A stretch of 64,000 bases of DNA from Bermanella sp036960565 (lineage in GTDB: Bacteria; Pseudomonadota; Gammaproteobacteria; Pseudomonadales; Oceanobacteraceae): the NCBI GenBank assembly GCA_036960565.1, contig JBALXQ010000026.1, positions 20,684-84,683 on the forward strand, written 5' to 3'. The notes below the pieces were generated by a model that saw nothing but the letters and a program-made list of their open reading frames with translations, did no database searches and was not told where the DNA came from. The stretch's first letter is position 1, and every line of letters begins with the position of its first letter. The position numbers and the translations under genes are program-made. Positions 43,652 to 52,735 of the stretch are shown one piece after another.

Positions 43652-45292
43652 CTGAACTGTAAATTTCTCCCAGCTACCAATGCCACTGCGATTAGCATTG
43701 GCATCGCCATTGCTCTCTGCCACCACGTATTTGTTATGAGCACTTTTTAAGGAAATGCTGTCACCACTTGCCAGACAACCACTGCCATCGCTGTGATTAA
43801 CTAGGGTGAATTGCTCCCATGAACCAATAGCACTGGCCTTGGCATCTAAACCGCCGCCACTGGTCGCACGCAGGTAGTATCCGTCTTGAGAGTTCACCGC
43901 TACATTGGCACCACTGGTCACGCATTCACCTGTTGATAAAAGCTCCAGATCAAATGTTTCCCATGAACCAATAGAAGAGCGATTAGCGTTCACATCGCTG
44001 TTGCCGTTATTTTCAGTCACTAAATATTTATTATGAGCTGATTTAAACGCAATGTTTTTCTGCCCCACAAAAATATCTAATTGCACACTACCCCAGTTAC
44101 CCTCAGTGGAAATGTCATCGTGATTCATCCACACAGTATTGTAACCTTCCACTTCTTTGGCCACTTTTAGCGCTTCGTTAGCCTGGCTATTAGTAGGCAC
44201 AGCAAAGCTCAACCCATAATCGCCACAGGCAGCAGCACCGCCCTGCCAGTTACCGGTGGTACTGCCTGGCACTGTCCAGTTACCCGAGTCATCTACACAG
44301 GCATAAGCATAACTATTGCTACAGCTGGCATCGTTCCAGCGACCGCTGCTGGTTTGAGCGGCGCAGTCTTCGTTATTAGAATTGTTAGGCTCATTGGTAT
44401 TCCAACTCCAAATGGCCGCTTCCACTCGTCCATCGTCCATTACTAGGTCATCAAGATTGACTATGTTGCCACCGGTTAAAAATGCTTCACGTACTTCTGA
44501 TGAAGTAATGCTATCGATGCCACCATCAAAAAATTCAGCGATGCTGCCTAAGGTTGTCGCGTCTTCCCAAATGCGACCCACATTACCCAAACCAGTAAAG
44601 GCGGTAGAAGCCATGCTGGCATTACTCGAGCAACCACCATCTTTCCACAAGATAACCTGTTTACCGGCCGCCAATACCTGAGCCTTGGTTAGACTATCAG
44701 GAATGCTGTTACAGCCACCGCTGGCATAAATTTTAGAACCAAAGCGATCGTTCATCTGGTTGAATAAATCGCTGTGATGATTATCCGAAGCATCTTCAAT
44801 ATAAATAATGATAACCTCGTCGCTATTATTGCTGTCATTTAGCCAGTCTTTAACTTCGTTAAAGCCTTCGGTAGCATATTTATCATTTAAACTGCATACC
44901 CCGTGACACAAGAGTAAACGTTTTGGATAAGAAAAAAGGCTTTCCATTTTCGCAGTCCAATGAACATCCAGCTCGATAAAACGAGCGCCTATACGCAACT
45001 GATCTTTAATGGAATACTTTTGCTGAGGATCAAGATAACGACAACCCACGGAGAAATTACACGCTGTGTATACCTCTGAGTTGTAAGTGTTGTGCGAGCC
45101 TAAAATATTATTATCAATAATGGGGGCGTTATTATCCAGGCCTCGCTGTAAATCCAGAGCCTGTCCCACCCAACTATTATTGAAGGCATCAATAGAATCG
45201 GCATGCACACTGCCTGAATAAGACAGGCTTGCCGCAAGACTTGCACTTAACAATCCAGCGCTTAACACGCCGCCCAATGATTTTAATTTCAT
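43646..45292 (-). CDS. secreted PI-PLC X-domain protein with C-type lectin and fascin-like domains
   Basis: 548 aa. Signal peptide about 1-31. The PI-PLC-like barrel shows GSHNTYNSEVYT (His67), FIELDVHW (E107, D109, H111) and LLLCHGVC (His130), matching the two catalytic histidines of bacterial phosphatidylinositol phospholipase C. A C-type lectin-like segment (about 290-400) carries the EPN and WND sugar/calcium motifs. The end is three beta-trefoil repeats of fascin/DUF569 type (FKSAHNKYLVTE, YYLRATSGGG, LKSAHNKYVVAES), each closing IGSWE. Probably secreted to act on phospholipids or glycans. A close paralogue lies upstream. Confidence 0.82.
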   Translation of the reverse strand: MKLKSLGGVLSAGLLSASLAASLSYSGSVHADSIDAFNNSWVGQALDLQRGLDNNAPIIDNNILGSHNTYNSEVYTACNFSVGCRYLDPQQKYSIKDQLRIGARFIELDVHWTAKMESLFSYPKRLLLCHGVCSLNDKYATEGFNEVKDWLNDSNNSDEVIIIYIEDASDNHHSDLFNQMNDRFGSKIYASGGCNSIPDSLTKAQVLAAGKQVILWKDGGCSSNASMASTAFTGLGNVGRIWEDATTLGSIAEFFDGGIDSITSSEVREAFLTGGNIVNLDDLVMDDGRVEAAIWSWNTNEPNNSNNEDCAAQTSSGRWNDASCSNSYAYACVDDSGNWTVPGSTTGNWQGGAAACGDYGLSFAVPTNSQANEALKVAKEVEGYNTVWMNHDDISTEGNWGSVQLDIFVGQKNIAFKSAHNKYLVTENNGNSDVNANRSSIGSWETFDLELLSTGECVTSGANVAVNSQDGYYLRATSGGGLDAKASAIGSWEQFTLVNHSDGSGCLASGDSISLKSAHNKYVVAESNGDANANRSGIGSWEKFTVQF

Positions 45293-45326
45293 ATTGTTCT
45301 CTTTTATTTTTATTGTATTGTATTGA

Positions 45327-45345
45327 CCGTTACAAATAATAACGG
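45327..45345 (-). terminator. weak hairpin between the two phospholipase-like genes
   Basis: CCGTTA (45327-45332) pairs with TAACGG (45340-45345) over a 7-base loop, followed on the minus strand by CAATACAATACAATAAAAAT with no long T run. Could be a partial terminator for the upstream paralogue or a processing site. Confidence 0.35.
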
Positions 45346-45402
45346 CCGATGAAAGTAGCGTTTTCGATTTTTATTTAATTTTTTGTTATTTTTAGGCCAA
45401 TA

Positions 45403-46977
45403 TTAATTGGTACCTGTGGCCCACAACGCGCCGCCTGAACCGTTATAAATAACCAGGTTCCCATCACCTTGCAAACTTAAGCTGGCACCAGATGGATTGG
45501 TACCACTGGCCCATTTGGCCGAGCCATTGGCATCATAAATTACCAGGTTACCGTCTCCCTGAAACACCACTCTATAACCACTGCCTGAATTGGTACCACT
45601 GGCCCATCGCGCGCCGCCCACCGCTCCATTGCCATAATTATAAATGACAAAATTGCCATCGGTTTGCATTGCCATGTGTCGGTTTTGAGTGGTAAGAGAT
45701 TCCCCTGCATTTAATTGAAACTGACCCGCTGAAAAACTAAACGAGTTTGGATTAATTACAGAAAAGATCGTATTCTTTCCAGCCACCAACCAATCACCTT
45801 CATTAACTGAATCTGAATGATTTAGCCAAACATGTGTGTAACCTACCGCATCCTTAGCGGCTTTTAATGCCTGGTTGTCCTGACTATTGGTAGGCACGCT
45901 AAAACTGCCGCCTAGGGCAGCACAAGCACTAACGCCATCACTCCATTGGCCAACCGTATTATCTGGCACAAACCAGCTACCATTGTTATCTTCACAGGCG
46001 AAAGCAAATGATGCACTACAGCCAGCGTCATCCCAGCGGCCATTCCCCCACTGCACCGCGCAATCCTGATTTCCGCCAGAGTTGTTAGGTTCATTGTTAT
46101 CCCAGCTCCAAATTGCCGCTTCTATGCGACCGTCATCCATCACTAGGTCATCCAGATTCACTATGTTGGCACCGGTTTTAAATGCCTCTCTAACTTCACC
46201 TGCGCTAATGCTGTCGATACCGCCGTTAAAAAACTCAGCAATGCTGCCAAGGGTCGTGGCGTCTTCCCAGATGCGACCAATATTACCCAGCCCAGTAAAA
46301 GCAGTATTGGCTATGTTGCTATCGCCAGAGCAGCCGCCATCTTTCCACAATATTATTTGCTTGCCCGCCGCCAACACATCTGCCTTGGTTAAGTTATCGG
46401 GAATATTGCCGCAACCATTGCTTTGGTAAATTTTGCTGCCAAAACGATCATTCATCTGGTTATAAAGATCACTGTGATGACCTTCGCTGGCATCTTCAAT
46501 GTAAAGAATAATCACTTCATCCTGACTACTGTTATCACTTAACCAGTCAGATATTTCATTAAATCCTTCAGTAGCATATTTATCGTTAATGCTGCACACG
46601 CCATGACATAACAACAAACGTTTTGGATAAGAGAACAGGCTTTCCATCTTAGCGGTCCAGTGAACATCTAATTCAATAAAACGTGCCCCCATACGCAACT
46701 GATCTTTAATTGAATATTTTTGTTGCGGATCCAGATAACGACAACCCACCGAAAAATTACAAGCTGTGTAGACTTCAGAGTTGTATGTGTTGTGGGAGCC
46801 AAGAATATTATTATCAATCATGGGCGAGTAGCTATCTAACGATCGCTGTAAATCCATAGCCTTGCCAACCCAGCTATTATTAAAATCGTCAATAGAATCT
46901 GCCTTGGCGGCACCAACAAAAGTTAAACTACCGGCCAGGGTGAGGCTCAGTAATGCACCCAGTGATTTTTTCATCAT
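45403..46977 (-). CDS. secreted PI-PLC X-domain protein with C-type lectin and bulb-lectin domains
   Basis: 524 aa, signal peptide about 1-26. Residues up to about 400 are nearly the same as in the neighbouring protein: LGSHNTYNSE, LLLCHGVC and a lectin region with NEPNN and RWDDAGC. The C-terminus differs: three QxDxNxVxY motifs (MQTDGNFVIY, FQGDGNLVIY, LQGDGNLVIY), the mannose-binding sites of B_lectin domains. So two sugar-binding folds were joined to the same catalytic part. Same direction as its paralogue, 110 bp upstream of it. Confidence 0.82.
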   Translation of the reverse strand: MMKKSLGALLSLTLAGSLTFVGAAKADSIDDFNNSWVGKAMDLQRSLDSYSPMIDNNILGSHNTYNSEVYTACNFSVGCRYLDPQQKYSIKDQLRMGARFIELDVHWTAKMESLFSYPKRLLLCHGVCSINDKYATEGFNEISDWLSDNSSQDEVIILYIEDASEGHHSDLYNQMNDRFGSKIYQSNGCGNIPDNLTKADVLAAGKQIILWKDGGCSGDSNIANTAFTGLGNIGRIWEDATTLGSIAEFFNGGIDSISAGEVREAFKTGANIVNLDDLVMDDGRIEAAIWSWDNNEPNNSGGNQDCAVQWGNGRWDDAGCSASFAFACEDNNGSWFVPDNTVGQWSDGVSACAALGGSFSVPTNSQDNQALKAAKDAVGYTHVWLNHSDSVNEGDWLVAGKNTIFSVINPNSFSFSAGQFQLNAGESLTTQNRHMAMQTDGNFVIYNYGNGAVGGARWASGTNSGSGYRVVFQGDGNLVIYDANGSAKWASGTNPSGASLSLQGDGNLVIYNGSGGALWATGTN

Positions 46978-47322
46978 ATTTTCTGCTCTTGTTTATTTTT
47001 ATTTTTTATTGCGAAACATAGCGGTGTACTTCACATACAAGTATAGCCCTTGAGATTTTCAACCATTACATCAATAGCGGACAAAATATCCCTAAGTAAG
47101 ACAAATAGATGGAAATGTGCAACAAAGAATTAGCTAAAAAAAGCCAATAAAAAACAGCATTAAAAGCCCGTCAAATTAGCGGCTCTGTCAATATTAAAAA
47201 CGGTCACTTAAGAAGGGAAATAAAAAGTTTTGGAGTGTGGATAAAAGCAGGCGTGAGTTATAAATTTTTGATTTGTAGATATGTATTTGGCATCCACTTA
47301 AAAAGCAGACGCCGACATAAAT
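46978..47322. other. intergenic stretch upstream of the phospholipase-like pair
   Basis: 345 bp of AT-rich DNA between two minus-strand genes. It must hold the promoter of the phospholipase-like pair. The end of the TetR gene is at its right edge, with a weak GACGCC / GGTGTC hairpin at 47308-47329. No gene seen. Confidence 0.35.
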
Positions 47323-47994
47323 TTAGGTGTCGTTTAGAAAACTGCTGGCGTGCAAGGTAGAGGCCGCCAAAAACTTCTTCATGCTTACGCCATCTGGTAC
47401 TTGAATATGCCCTTCAATAATCAAGGCAGACATACCGTGAACCATAGACCATGCACCTAGCGCTTGCGCCTTAACGCTGCCTTCATTTCCTTCACGCTTG
47501 GAAAACGCCTCTCGTAGCAAGATAAATGGGCGCTTTGAGCTGGTGATTATTTCACTGCTCTTGGCATTTTCAGCTGGTACTTTTTTATCGCCTAACGAAC
47601 CCTTCAAGGCTTTGCGCCCTTTAGTTTCCACCTGCCCTAACATCAAACGGTATAGCTGAGGATTGCCAATGGCAAAATCCAAATAAGCCGCACCATAAGC
47701 CAAAATGAGTTCACCGGGTTTCTTCAGGCTATCAGTCTTGGCTTCCATGGCATCGGCCAGATGATCAAAGCCAGCACTGGCCACCGACTGCATCAGCTCT
47801 TTCTTATTCTTAAAATGAGAATAAGGGGCCATGTGAGACACCCCTACCTCGGCCGCAATGGCCCGTAACGATAGGGAATCGGCGCCATCACGTAACAAAA
47901 TCACATTGGCAGCTTGAATTAACGAGCTTTTTAAATCCCCGTGATGATAACCCTTCTTGGTCTGCTGAGACTGGGTTGGGGGTGTACTAGGCAT
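47323..47994 (-). CDS. TetR/AcrR-family transcriptional regulator
   Basis: 223 aa. HTH domain near residues 20-65 with GYHHGDLKSSLIQAANVILL and the recognition helix VSHMAPYSHFKNKKELM, of the TetR type with a WHG-like C-terminal ligand domain (AQALGAWSMVHGMSALIIEG). Ligand and target are unknown; adjacent genes could be targets. Divergent from the binding-protein gene at 48120. Confidence 0.88.
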   Translation of the reverse strand: MPSTPPTQSQQTKKGYHHGDLKSSLIQAANVILLRDGADSLSLRAIAAEVGVSHMAPYSHFKNKKELMQSVASAGFDHLADAMEAKTDSLKKPGELILAYGAAYLDFAIGNPQLYRLMLGQVETKGRKALKGSLGDKKVPAENAKSSEIITSSKRPFILLREAFSKREGNEGSVKAQALGAWSMVHGMSALIIEGHIQVPDGVSMKKFLAASTLHASSFLNDT

Positions 47995-48119
47995 ATTTTG
48001 CAGGTGTCCAATGATTACAGGCGCCTAAAGTAGCGAGTTACGAGCTTTTTGCCAAGTATAATCAGGCACTCTGGTGCATATCTGGCAGCAGTCCTTTATT
48101 GGGCATCTATACTGCCTTG

Positions 48120-48929
48120 ATGATTACTTCAGTATTGGCGTCAATAAATTCATTTTCATACCTTAAAAGGTATAGCTGGGGCATATTACTATTACTGGTC
48201 TCATTTAACCTTTATGCAGCTCCTCTAAACTTAAAAATTGGTTATGCCAATGTCGAATCCTTTCCTTATTTTCTGCAGCGCTCCCATCAGATCCCAGCCA
48301 ACCCAGGGTTGTCTGTGGAGATTATCCAAATGGTGTGTAAAGAGCTCAACATCAGCGCCCAGTTAACCCGCTTGCCAGGAAAACGTGTATTGCAACAAAT
48401 TAGTACCCATAACATAGACGGCGCATTTCTATTTTCTTATAAACAAGAACGTTCTAAGCAAGGTATTTACCCGTTAATTAATGGCCAACCCAACGCCATT
48501 TATAAGATGGACACCATCAGCTACTTTTTTTATAAGTTAAAAACTAACCCGGCTAATTGGGAGCAAAAACAACTAAGAAATACAGATTCGGTGGGCGTGA
48601 ATTTAGGTTATGCCGTTATATCCGATTTGAACAAAATGAATGTTCCCATTCAGGAAGTGAGTAGCACGGTAGAGTTAGTAAAATTGCTTTTGAATAATCG
48701 AGTATCGGTGGTGGCGGCTCAGGAATATCCGTTTGAGAAAAGCTGGGGGGCACATCAACACCAAATAGAAAAGTTATACCCGGCCATTCGAACCAAGGAT
48801 TACTTTTTTATTTTTAGCCGCCAATTTGGTCAAGATAACCCTGAATTTGTGCAACTATTTTGGAAAAAAATAAGAGACGTGAGCCGGCGTGAATACCCCA
48901 GGCTCATTAAAAAATACTTGAACCTTTAA
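48120..48929 (+). CDS. periplasmic solute-binding-like protein (SBP_bac_3 type)
   Basis: About 269 aa from ATG 48120; no clear Shine-Dalgarno, and the frame goes back to a TTG at 48099. A hydrophobic segment near residues 22-38 precedes APLNLKIGYANVESFPYF, suggesting a signal peptide with an unusual N-terminal tail. GAFLFSYKQERSKQGIYPL and AIRTKDYFFIF mark it as a paralogue of 38442-39236. Convergent with uraA. Confidence 0.75.
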   Translation: MITSVLASINSFSYLKRYSWGILLLLVSFNLYAAPLNLKIGYANVESFPYFLQRSHQIPANPGLSVEIIQMVCKELNISAQLTRLPGKRVLQQISTHNIDGAFLFSYKQERSKQGIYPLINGQPNAIYKMDTISYFFYKLKTNPANWEQKQLRNTDSVGVNLGYAVISDLNKMNVPIQEVSSTVELVKLLLNNRVSVVAAQEYPFEKSWGAHQHQIEKLYPAIRTKDYFFIFSRQFGQDNPEFVQLFWKKIRDVSRREYPRLIKKYLNL

Positions 48930-48975
48930 TCCAAAAAGGCGCCCGTGTTTGGACACCTTTATGGATAACGACACA

Positions 48976-50256
48976 CTAGCTTGGCGTGATGAGATCTCGC
49001 TCTTCATCTAGGTCATTGGCAGGAACCGTTTTATTAGGCAATAACAAGTTTAGGGCAATGGCCACTAAACCGCACAAGCTCACGCCTTGTAGGCTAAAGT
49101 CAGCATTACCGATGGCCATACCACCAATACCAAATACCAAGGTGGTGGAGACAATTACCAGATTACGTTGTTCGGCCATATCAACCCGAGCCTTTATGAG
49201 AATATTCATACCCACCCCAGCAATAGAGCCAAACAATAGAATTAAAATACCGCCCATCACCGGAGCTGGAATGGTTTGCAAAACCACACCAAACTTGGCC
49301 ACAAACGCTAGACCAATGGCAAACACGGCTGCCCAAATCATAATCATAGGGTTAAACATCTTAGTCAGCATTACCGCACCCGTGACTTCCGAATAGGTCG
49401 TATTAGGCGGACCACCAAACAGTGAAGCAGCTGAAGTAGCTAAACCGTCGCCCAACAAGGTACGTTGCAAGCCCGGCGTTTTTACATAGTCTTTTCCAGT
49501 CACACTGCCAATGGCAAGAATATCACCCACATGCTCTATCGCCGGAGCAATGGCCACCGGCAACATGAACAAGATCGCAGCCAGATTAAATTCTGGCGTA
49601 GTAAAATTGGGAATGGCAAACCAGGCAACTGGCGCCACCGCATCAAAGTTCACCATGCCCATCACAGAAGCCATGATATACCCCACTAATACACCGGCTA
49701 AAATAGGCACTAAACGAAAAATCCCCTTACCCAAAGCTGCCACTAATAACGTGGTAATAAGCGCTGACATGGATACCAACAAGGCATCTGCATAAGGAAA
49801 TAATTCCACTGCACCATCACCGGTTTTACCCATGGCCATATTCACCGCGATAGGCGCTAGGCTCAAACCAATCACCATAATTATTGGACCCGTCACCACA
49901 GGCGGCATAATTTTATGCAAAAAACCGGCGCCACGAATGGCCACTATGCTAGCCAATAGTACGTACATTAGGCCTGCCACAAACAAAGAGCCCATGGCCG
50001 CTGCCATGCCCCAGGTTTGTACCGAATAACTAATAGGGGCAATAAACACAAAAGAGGATGCAAGAAATACAGGCACCTGCCGCTTGGTCACAAACTGAAA
50101 AATCAGCGTACCAATACCTGCGGTAAACAGAGCCACACTGGGATCTAGCCCAGTAATTAAGGGCATTAATACAAGAGCACCAAACGCCACAAAGAGCATC
50201 TGCAGGCCGGCCAGCACAGTGCGCCAACCTTGAAATTGTTCGCTGGAATTTGTCAT
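48976..50256 (-). CDS. uraA: uracil permease (UraA/NCS2 family)
   Basis: 426 aa, about 14 membrane segments. Motifs of UraA-type NCS2 carriers: LMPLITGLDPSVALFTAG, MPPVVTGPIIMVIGLSLA, AIEHVGDILAIGSVTG (with the substrate-binding glutamate) and LFGGPPNTTYSE. Brings uracil into the cell. Follows upp with 85 bp between, containing a hairpin; the two make a pyrimidine salvage unit. Confidence 0.93.
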   Translation of the reverse strand: MTNSSEQFQGWRTVLAGLQMLFVAFGALVLMPLITGLDPSVALFTAGIGTLIFQFVTKRQVPVFLASSFVFIAPISYSVQTWGMAAAMGSLFVAGLMYVLLASIVAIRGAGFLHKIMPPVVTGPIIMVIGLSLAPIAVNMAMGKTGDGAVELFPYADALLVSMSALITTLLVAALGKGIFRLVPILAGVLVGYIMASVMGMVNFDAVAPVAWFAIPNFTTPEFNLAAILFMLPVAIAPAIEHVGDILAIGSVTGKDYVKTPGLQRTLLGDGLATSAASLFGGPPNTTYSEVTGAVMLTKMFNPMIMIWAAVFAIGLAFVAKFGVVLQTIPAPVMGGILILLFGSIAGVGMNILIKARVDMAEQRNLVIVSTTLVFGIGGMAIGNADFSLQGVSLCGLVAIALNLLLPNKTVPANDLDEERDLITPS

Positions 50257-50294
50257 AAGCAGCCTAATGTAATTTTAAAACAGAAATGTAATTT

Positions 50295-50329
50295 AGGGCC
50301 GTTCTCTCTAGATAAAGAGAGCAGGCCCT
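50295..50329 (-). promoter_or_regulatory. hairpin between upp and uraA
   Basis: Long interrupted stem: AGGGCC (50295-50300) with GGCCCT (50324-50329), and inside it CTCTCT with AGAGAG. About 12 pairs and no T run on the minus strand, so it is more likely a processing or attenuation element than a full terminator. Confidence 0.45.
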
Positions 50330-50341
50330 TAAGATGTGCGC

Positions 50342-50968
50342 CTACTTAGTGCCAAAGATTTTGTCACCCGCATCACCCAAGCCCGGAATGATGTAACCCT
50401 GATCATTAAGATGACTGTCTACGGAAGCGGTGTAGATGTCTACGTCCGGATGGGCCGCTTGTACCTTTTCAATACCCTCAGGTGCCGCCACTAAAACCAG
50501 GGCGCGAATATCTTTACAGCCAGCCTGCTTAAGTAAATCGATAGTGGCATTCATGGAGCCGCCCGTAGCCAGCATAGGATCAATGATTAACGCCATGCGC
50601 TCTTCAATGTCACCCGCCAGTTTTTCAAAGTAGGATACCGGCTCCAGAGTTTTTTCATCGCGATACAAACCCACCACGCTGATCTTGGCGCTGGGCATTA
50701 ATTCCAATACGCCATCTAACATGCCAATGCCGGCGCGCAAAATAGGCACCACAGTGGCTTTCTTGCCCTTAATGCGTTGACCCGTCACCTCTCCTTCCCA
50801 ACCCTGTAGCTGGTAATCTTCCAACTCTAGGTCCTTGGTAGCCTCATAGGTAAGCAAGCAACCAACCTCTGCTGCCAGCTGGCGAAAACCGCGAGTGCTC
50901 ATGTCATTATTGCGCATCAAGCTAATTTTATGCTGCACCAAAGGGTGCTTGATTTCACGTACGGTCAT
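50342..50968 (-). CDS. upp: uracil phosphoribosyltransferase
   Basis: Makes UMP from uracil and PRPP. 208 aa, normal length. The start M-T-V-R-E-I-K-H-P-L-V-Q-H-K matches Upp. The PRPP-binding loop LIIDPMLATGGSMNATI and the uracil-binding YIIPGLGDAGDKIFGT end are clear. Upstream of uraA. Confidence 0.97.
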   Translation of the reverse strand: MTVREIKHPLVQHKISLMRNNDMSTRGFRQLAAEVGCLLTYEATKDLELEDYQLQGWEGEVTGQRIKGKKATVVPILRAGIGMLDGVLELMPSAKISVVGLYRDEKTLEPVSYFEKLAGDIEERMALIIDPMLATGGSMNATIDLLKQAGCKDIRALVLVAAPEGIEKVQAAHPDVDIYTASVDSHLNDQGYIIPGLGDAGDKIFGTK

Positions 50969-51386
50969 AATTCAGGATCCATGAGTTAGGGTTTACTATG
51001 AGTATTTTAGACATCATCACACAGACTGGTAATTTGCAGGTGACGAAGCCAGCCCATGTTTCCTCTATAAGGGTAATGGACTGGCAAAATTAGAAAATTG
51101 GCGCAGGATTTTATCTATTCTGATCTCTTCTAGCAATAATTGCTGACTTTTCGGTTAGCTTTTAAATAACCCTATCAGCACTTACTCCCATTTACGTACA
51201 TACAAAAGGTTATCCGTTATGCGCTGTATACCTCGTAAGTACTGAAGCTACCATATGCCGAGGCGTAAAATGTCCGCCATCGGCCGAAATTGAGCTATAC
51301 CTAATAAGAGTCTATTGAATCCATAATGATTACTTTTACCCGTTTTTCTACAGTCATTATTTTTCAGCCATAAATGTGGGTGTGTC
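50969..51386. other. intergenic stretch between upp and a diguanylate cyclase-like gene
   Basis: About 418 bp between divergent genes that must hold both promoters. A frame of 31 codons at 50998-51093 (plus strand) is too short and has no good Shine-Dalgarno. I see no riboswitch or repeat. Confidence 0.35.
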
Positions 51387-52685
51387 ATGGCCATTGAAAA
51401 TCAACCTCACGATATTTCATTGCATCTGTTAAAACAGCAGATTGATTTTTTTAAGCACAATTCATTATATTTAATGGTTCGTAACAATGAGATTGTGGAT
51501 ATCTCACAAGGCTTATTGTCTGTACTTGAATACCCTTCCAGAGAAGAAGGTCCCCAGTGGCTACCTGAATTATTACCCAAAGAATTCCCAAGAGAGTTTT
51601 TGGTTTATCACAGGCTGTTTTCTGAAAATAAACCCCATGAAAATTACGATATGAAATTAGTGGGCTATAAACAAAAAATAGTCACCATTCGGTTTTCGGC
51701 TAAACAGCTCACCTGTTGGAACGACGAAACCATCGCCATGCTGATAGGCGAAGACGTTACCTACCAACAAAAAAAACTGGATGATTTAAGTGACTCCTCC
51801 AGTTTATTTCTATTTAACCCATATGCAATTGCCATTACCACGAGCGATGGCACCATAGAAAAGATCAACCCAAAATTCATGAAGAAAACTCAATTCAATA
51901 AAGATGAAATAATTGGCCACAATATTTTCGATTATAAAACTGTCGCCGACACTGAAAAAGAAGAGGTGCTAAATATCATAAAGCACCAAAAGGATTTCCG
52001 CTCTGAAGTAAAAAGTAAACAAAAGGATGGATCGATATACGATGAAGATTTGTACGTCATTCCTGTTTATAGTTATGGGAAATTAGAGCGAATTTTATTT
52101 ATTGGTGAAGACATCTCTAATCAAAAACGTGTCATTCATAACCTTGAACAAAAGGCCTATTACGATGATTTAAGTGGCTTTTACCGCAAAGAAATAGGCC
52201 AGTCTTTGTTATATGAGATTTGTGATAGCAGCCAAAATTTTGGTTTGTTTTTTTTAGATTATCGCGACCTAAAGAAATTTAATGACAAGTATGGCCAAGA
52301 TATAGGTGATGCGATTATAAAAGATGGCAGTAAACGTTTAAAAAAAGCCCTACGCCAACAAGACATCATGATTCGCTGGGGAACCGATGAATTTGTACTA
52401 ATTGCCCCAAATCTTAATGAGATGAAAGATATGGATGTGATTGCCAATAAGATTTATGACGCCTTTCAATTACCGTTTGAATTTGATGGGAACAAGCTGG
52501 AGTTAGTTTCCGACATTGGTGGTTGCTATTGTCCCAGCGGATCCATCGCGCCCATTGCTAGGGAGATTATCACCCTGGCCCATGAAAACATGTCTATATC
52601 CAAGCAAGGGGAAAACCTATTTTGTTTATCAGAATACGCGCAAGAAAATTCACGTAGCTTAAAAGCCCTTGAGAAAAGAGCCTAA
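51387..52685 (+). CDS. PAS-PAS-GGDEF domain protein with altered signature (GTDEF)
   Basis: 432 aa, no membrane segment. Two PAS-like parts: one near residues 20-125, one near 140-245 with a VIPVYSYGKLERILFIGEDIS end. The GGDEF domain starts YYDDLSGFYRK (about 258-268), with D291 and NDKYGQDIGD at 299-308. The signature reads R-W-G-T-D-E-F at 330-336, so the second glycine is threonine. This loosens the nucleotide-binding loop and may abolish c-di-GMP synthesis or turn it into a sensor. No EAL domain. Alone as a transcription unit. Confidence 0.85.
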   Translation: MAIENQPHDISLHLLKQQIDFFKHNSLYLMVRNNEIVDISQGLLSVLEYPSREEGPQWLPELLPKEFPREFLVYHRLFSENKPHENYDMKLVGYKQKIVTIRFSAKQLTCWNDETIAMLIGEDVTYQQKKLDDLSDSSSLFLFNPYAIAITTSDGTIEKINPKFMKKTQFNKDEIIGHNIFDYKTVADTEKEEVLNIIKHQKDFRSEVKSKQKDGSIYDEDLYVIPVYSYGKLERILFIGEDISNQKRVIHNLEQKAYYDDLSGFYRKEIGQSLLYEICDSSQNFGLFFLDYRDLKKFNDKYGQDIGDAIIKDGSKRLKKALRQQDIMIRWGTDEFVLIAPNLNEMKDMDVIANKIYDAFQLPFEFDGNKLELVSDIGGCYCPSGSIAPIAREIITLAHENMSISKQGENLFCLSEYAQENSRSLKALEKRA

Positions 52686-52735
52686 TGGTCATTAGAAGTC
52701 ACCCCAATAATTTCCGAGTGACCTCAACCGATTTA

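Noticed and set aside
45403..46977. Frameshifted or broken copy of the neighbouring phospholipase gene
   Set aside because: The frame is complete with signal peptide, all catalytic motifs and an intact B_lectin end; the different C-terminus is a different domain and not a frameshift.
50998..51093. 31-codon frame between upp and the GGDEF gene
   Set aside because: Weak ribosome site, no order in the sequence and likely inside the divergent promoter region.
52686..52735. Terminator between the GGDEF gene and the FAD oxidoreductase gene
   Set aside because: GTCAC/GTGAC pairing of five bases with a long loop and no T run is too weak.
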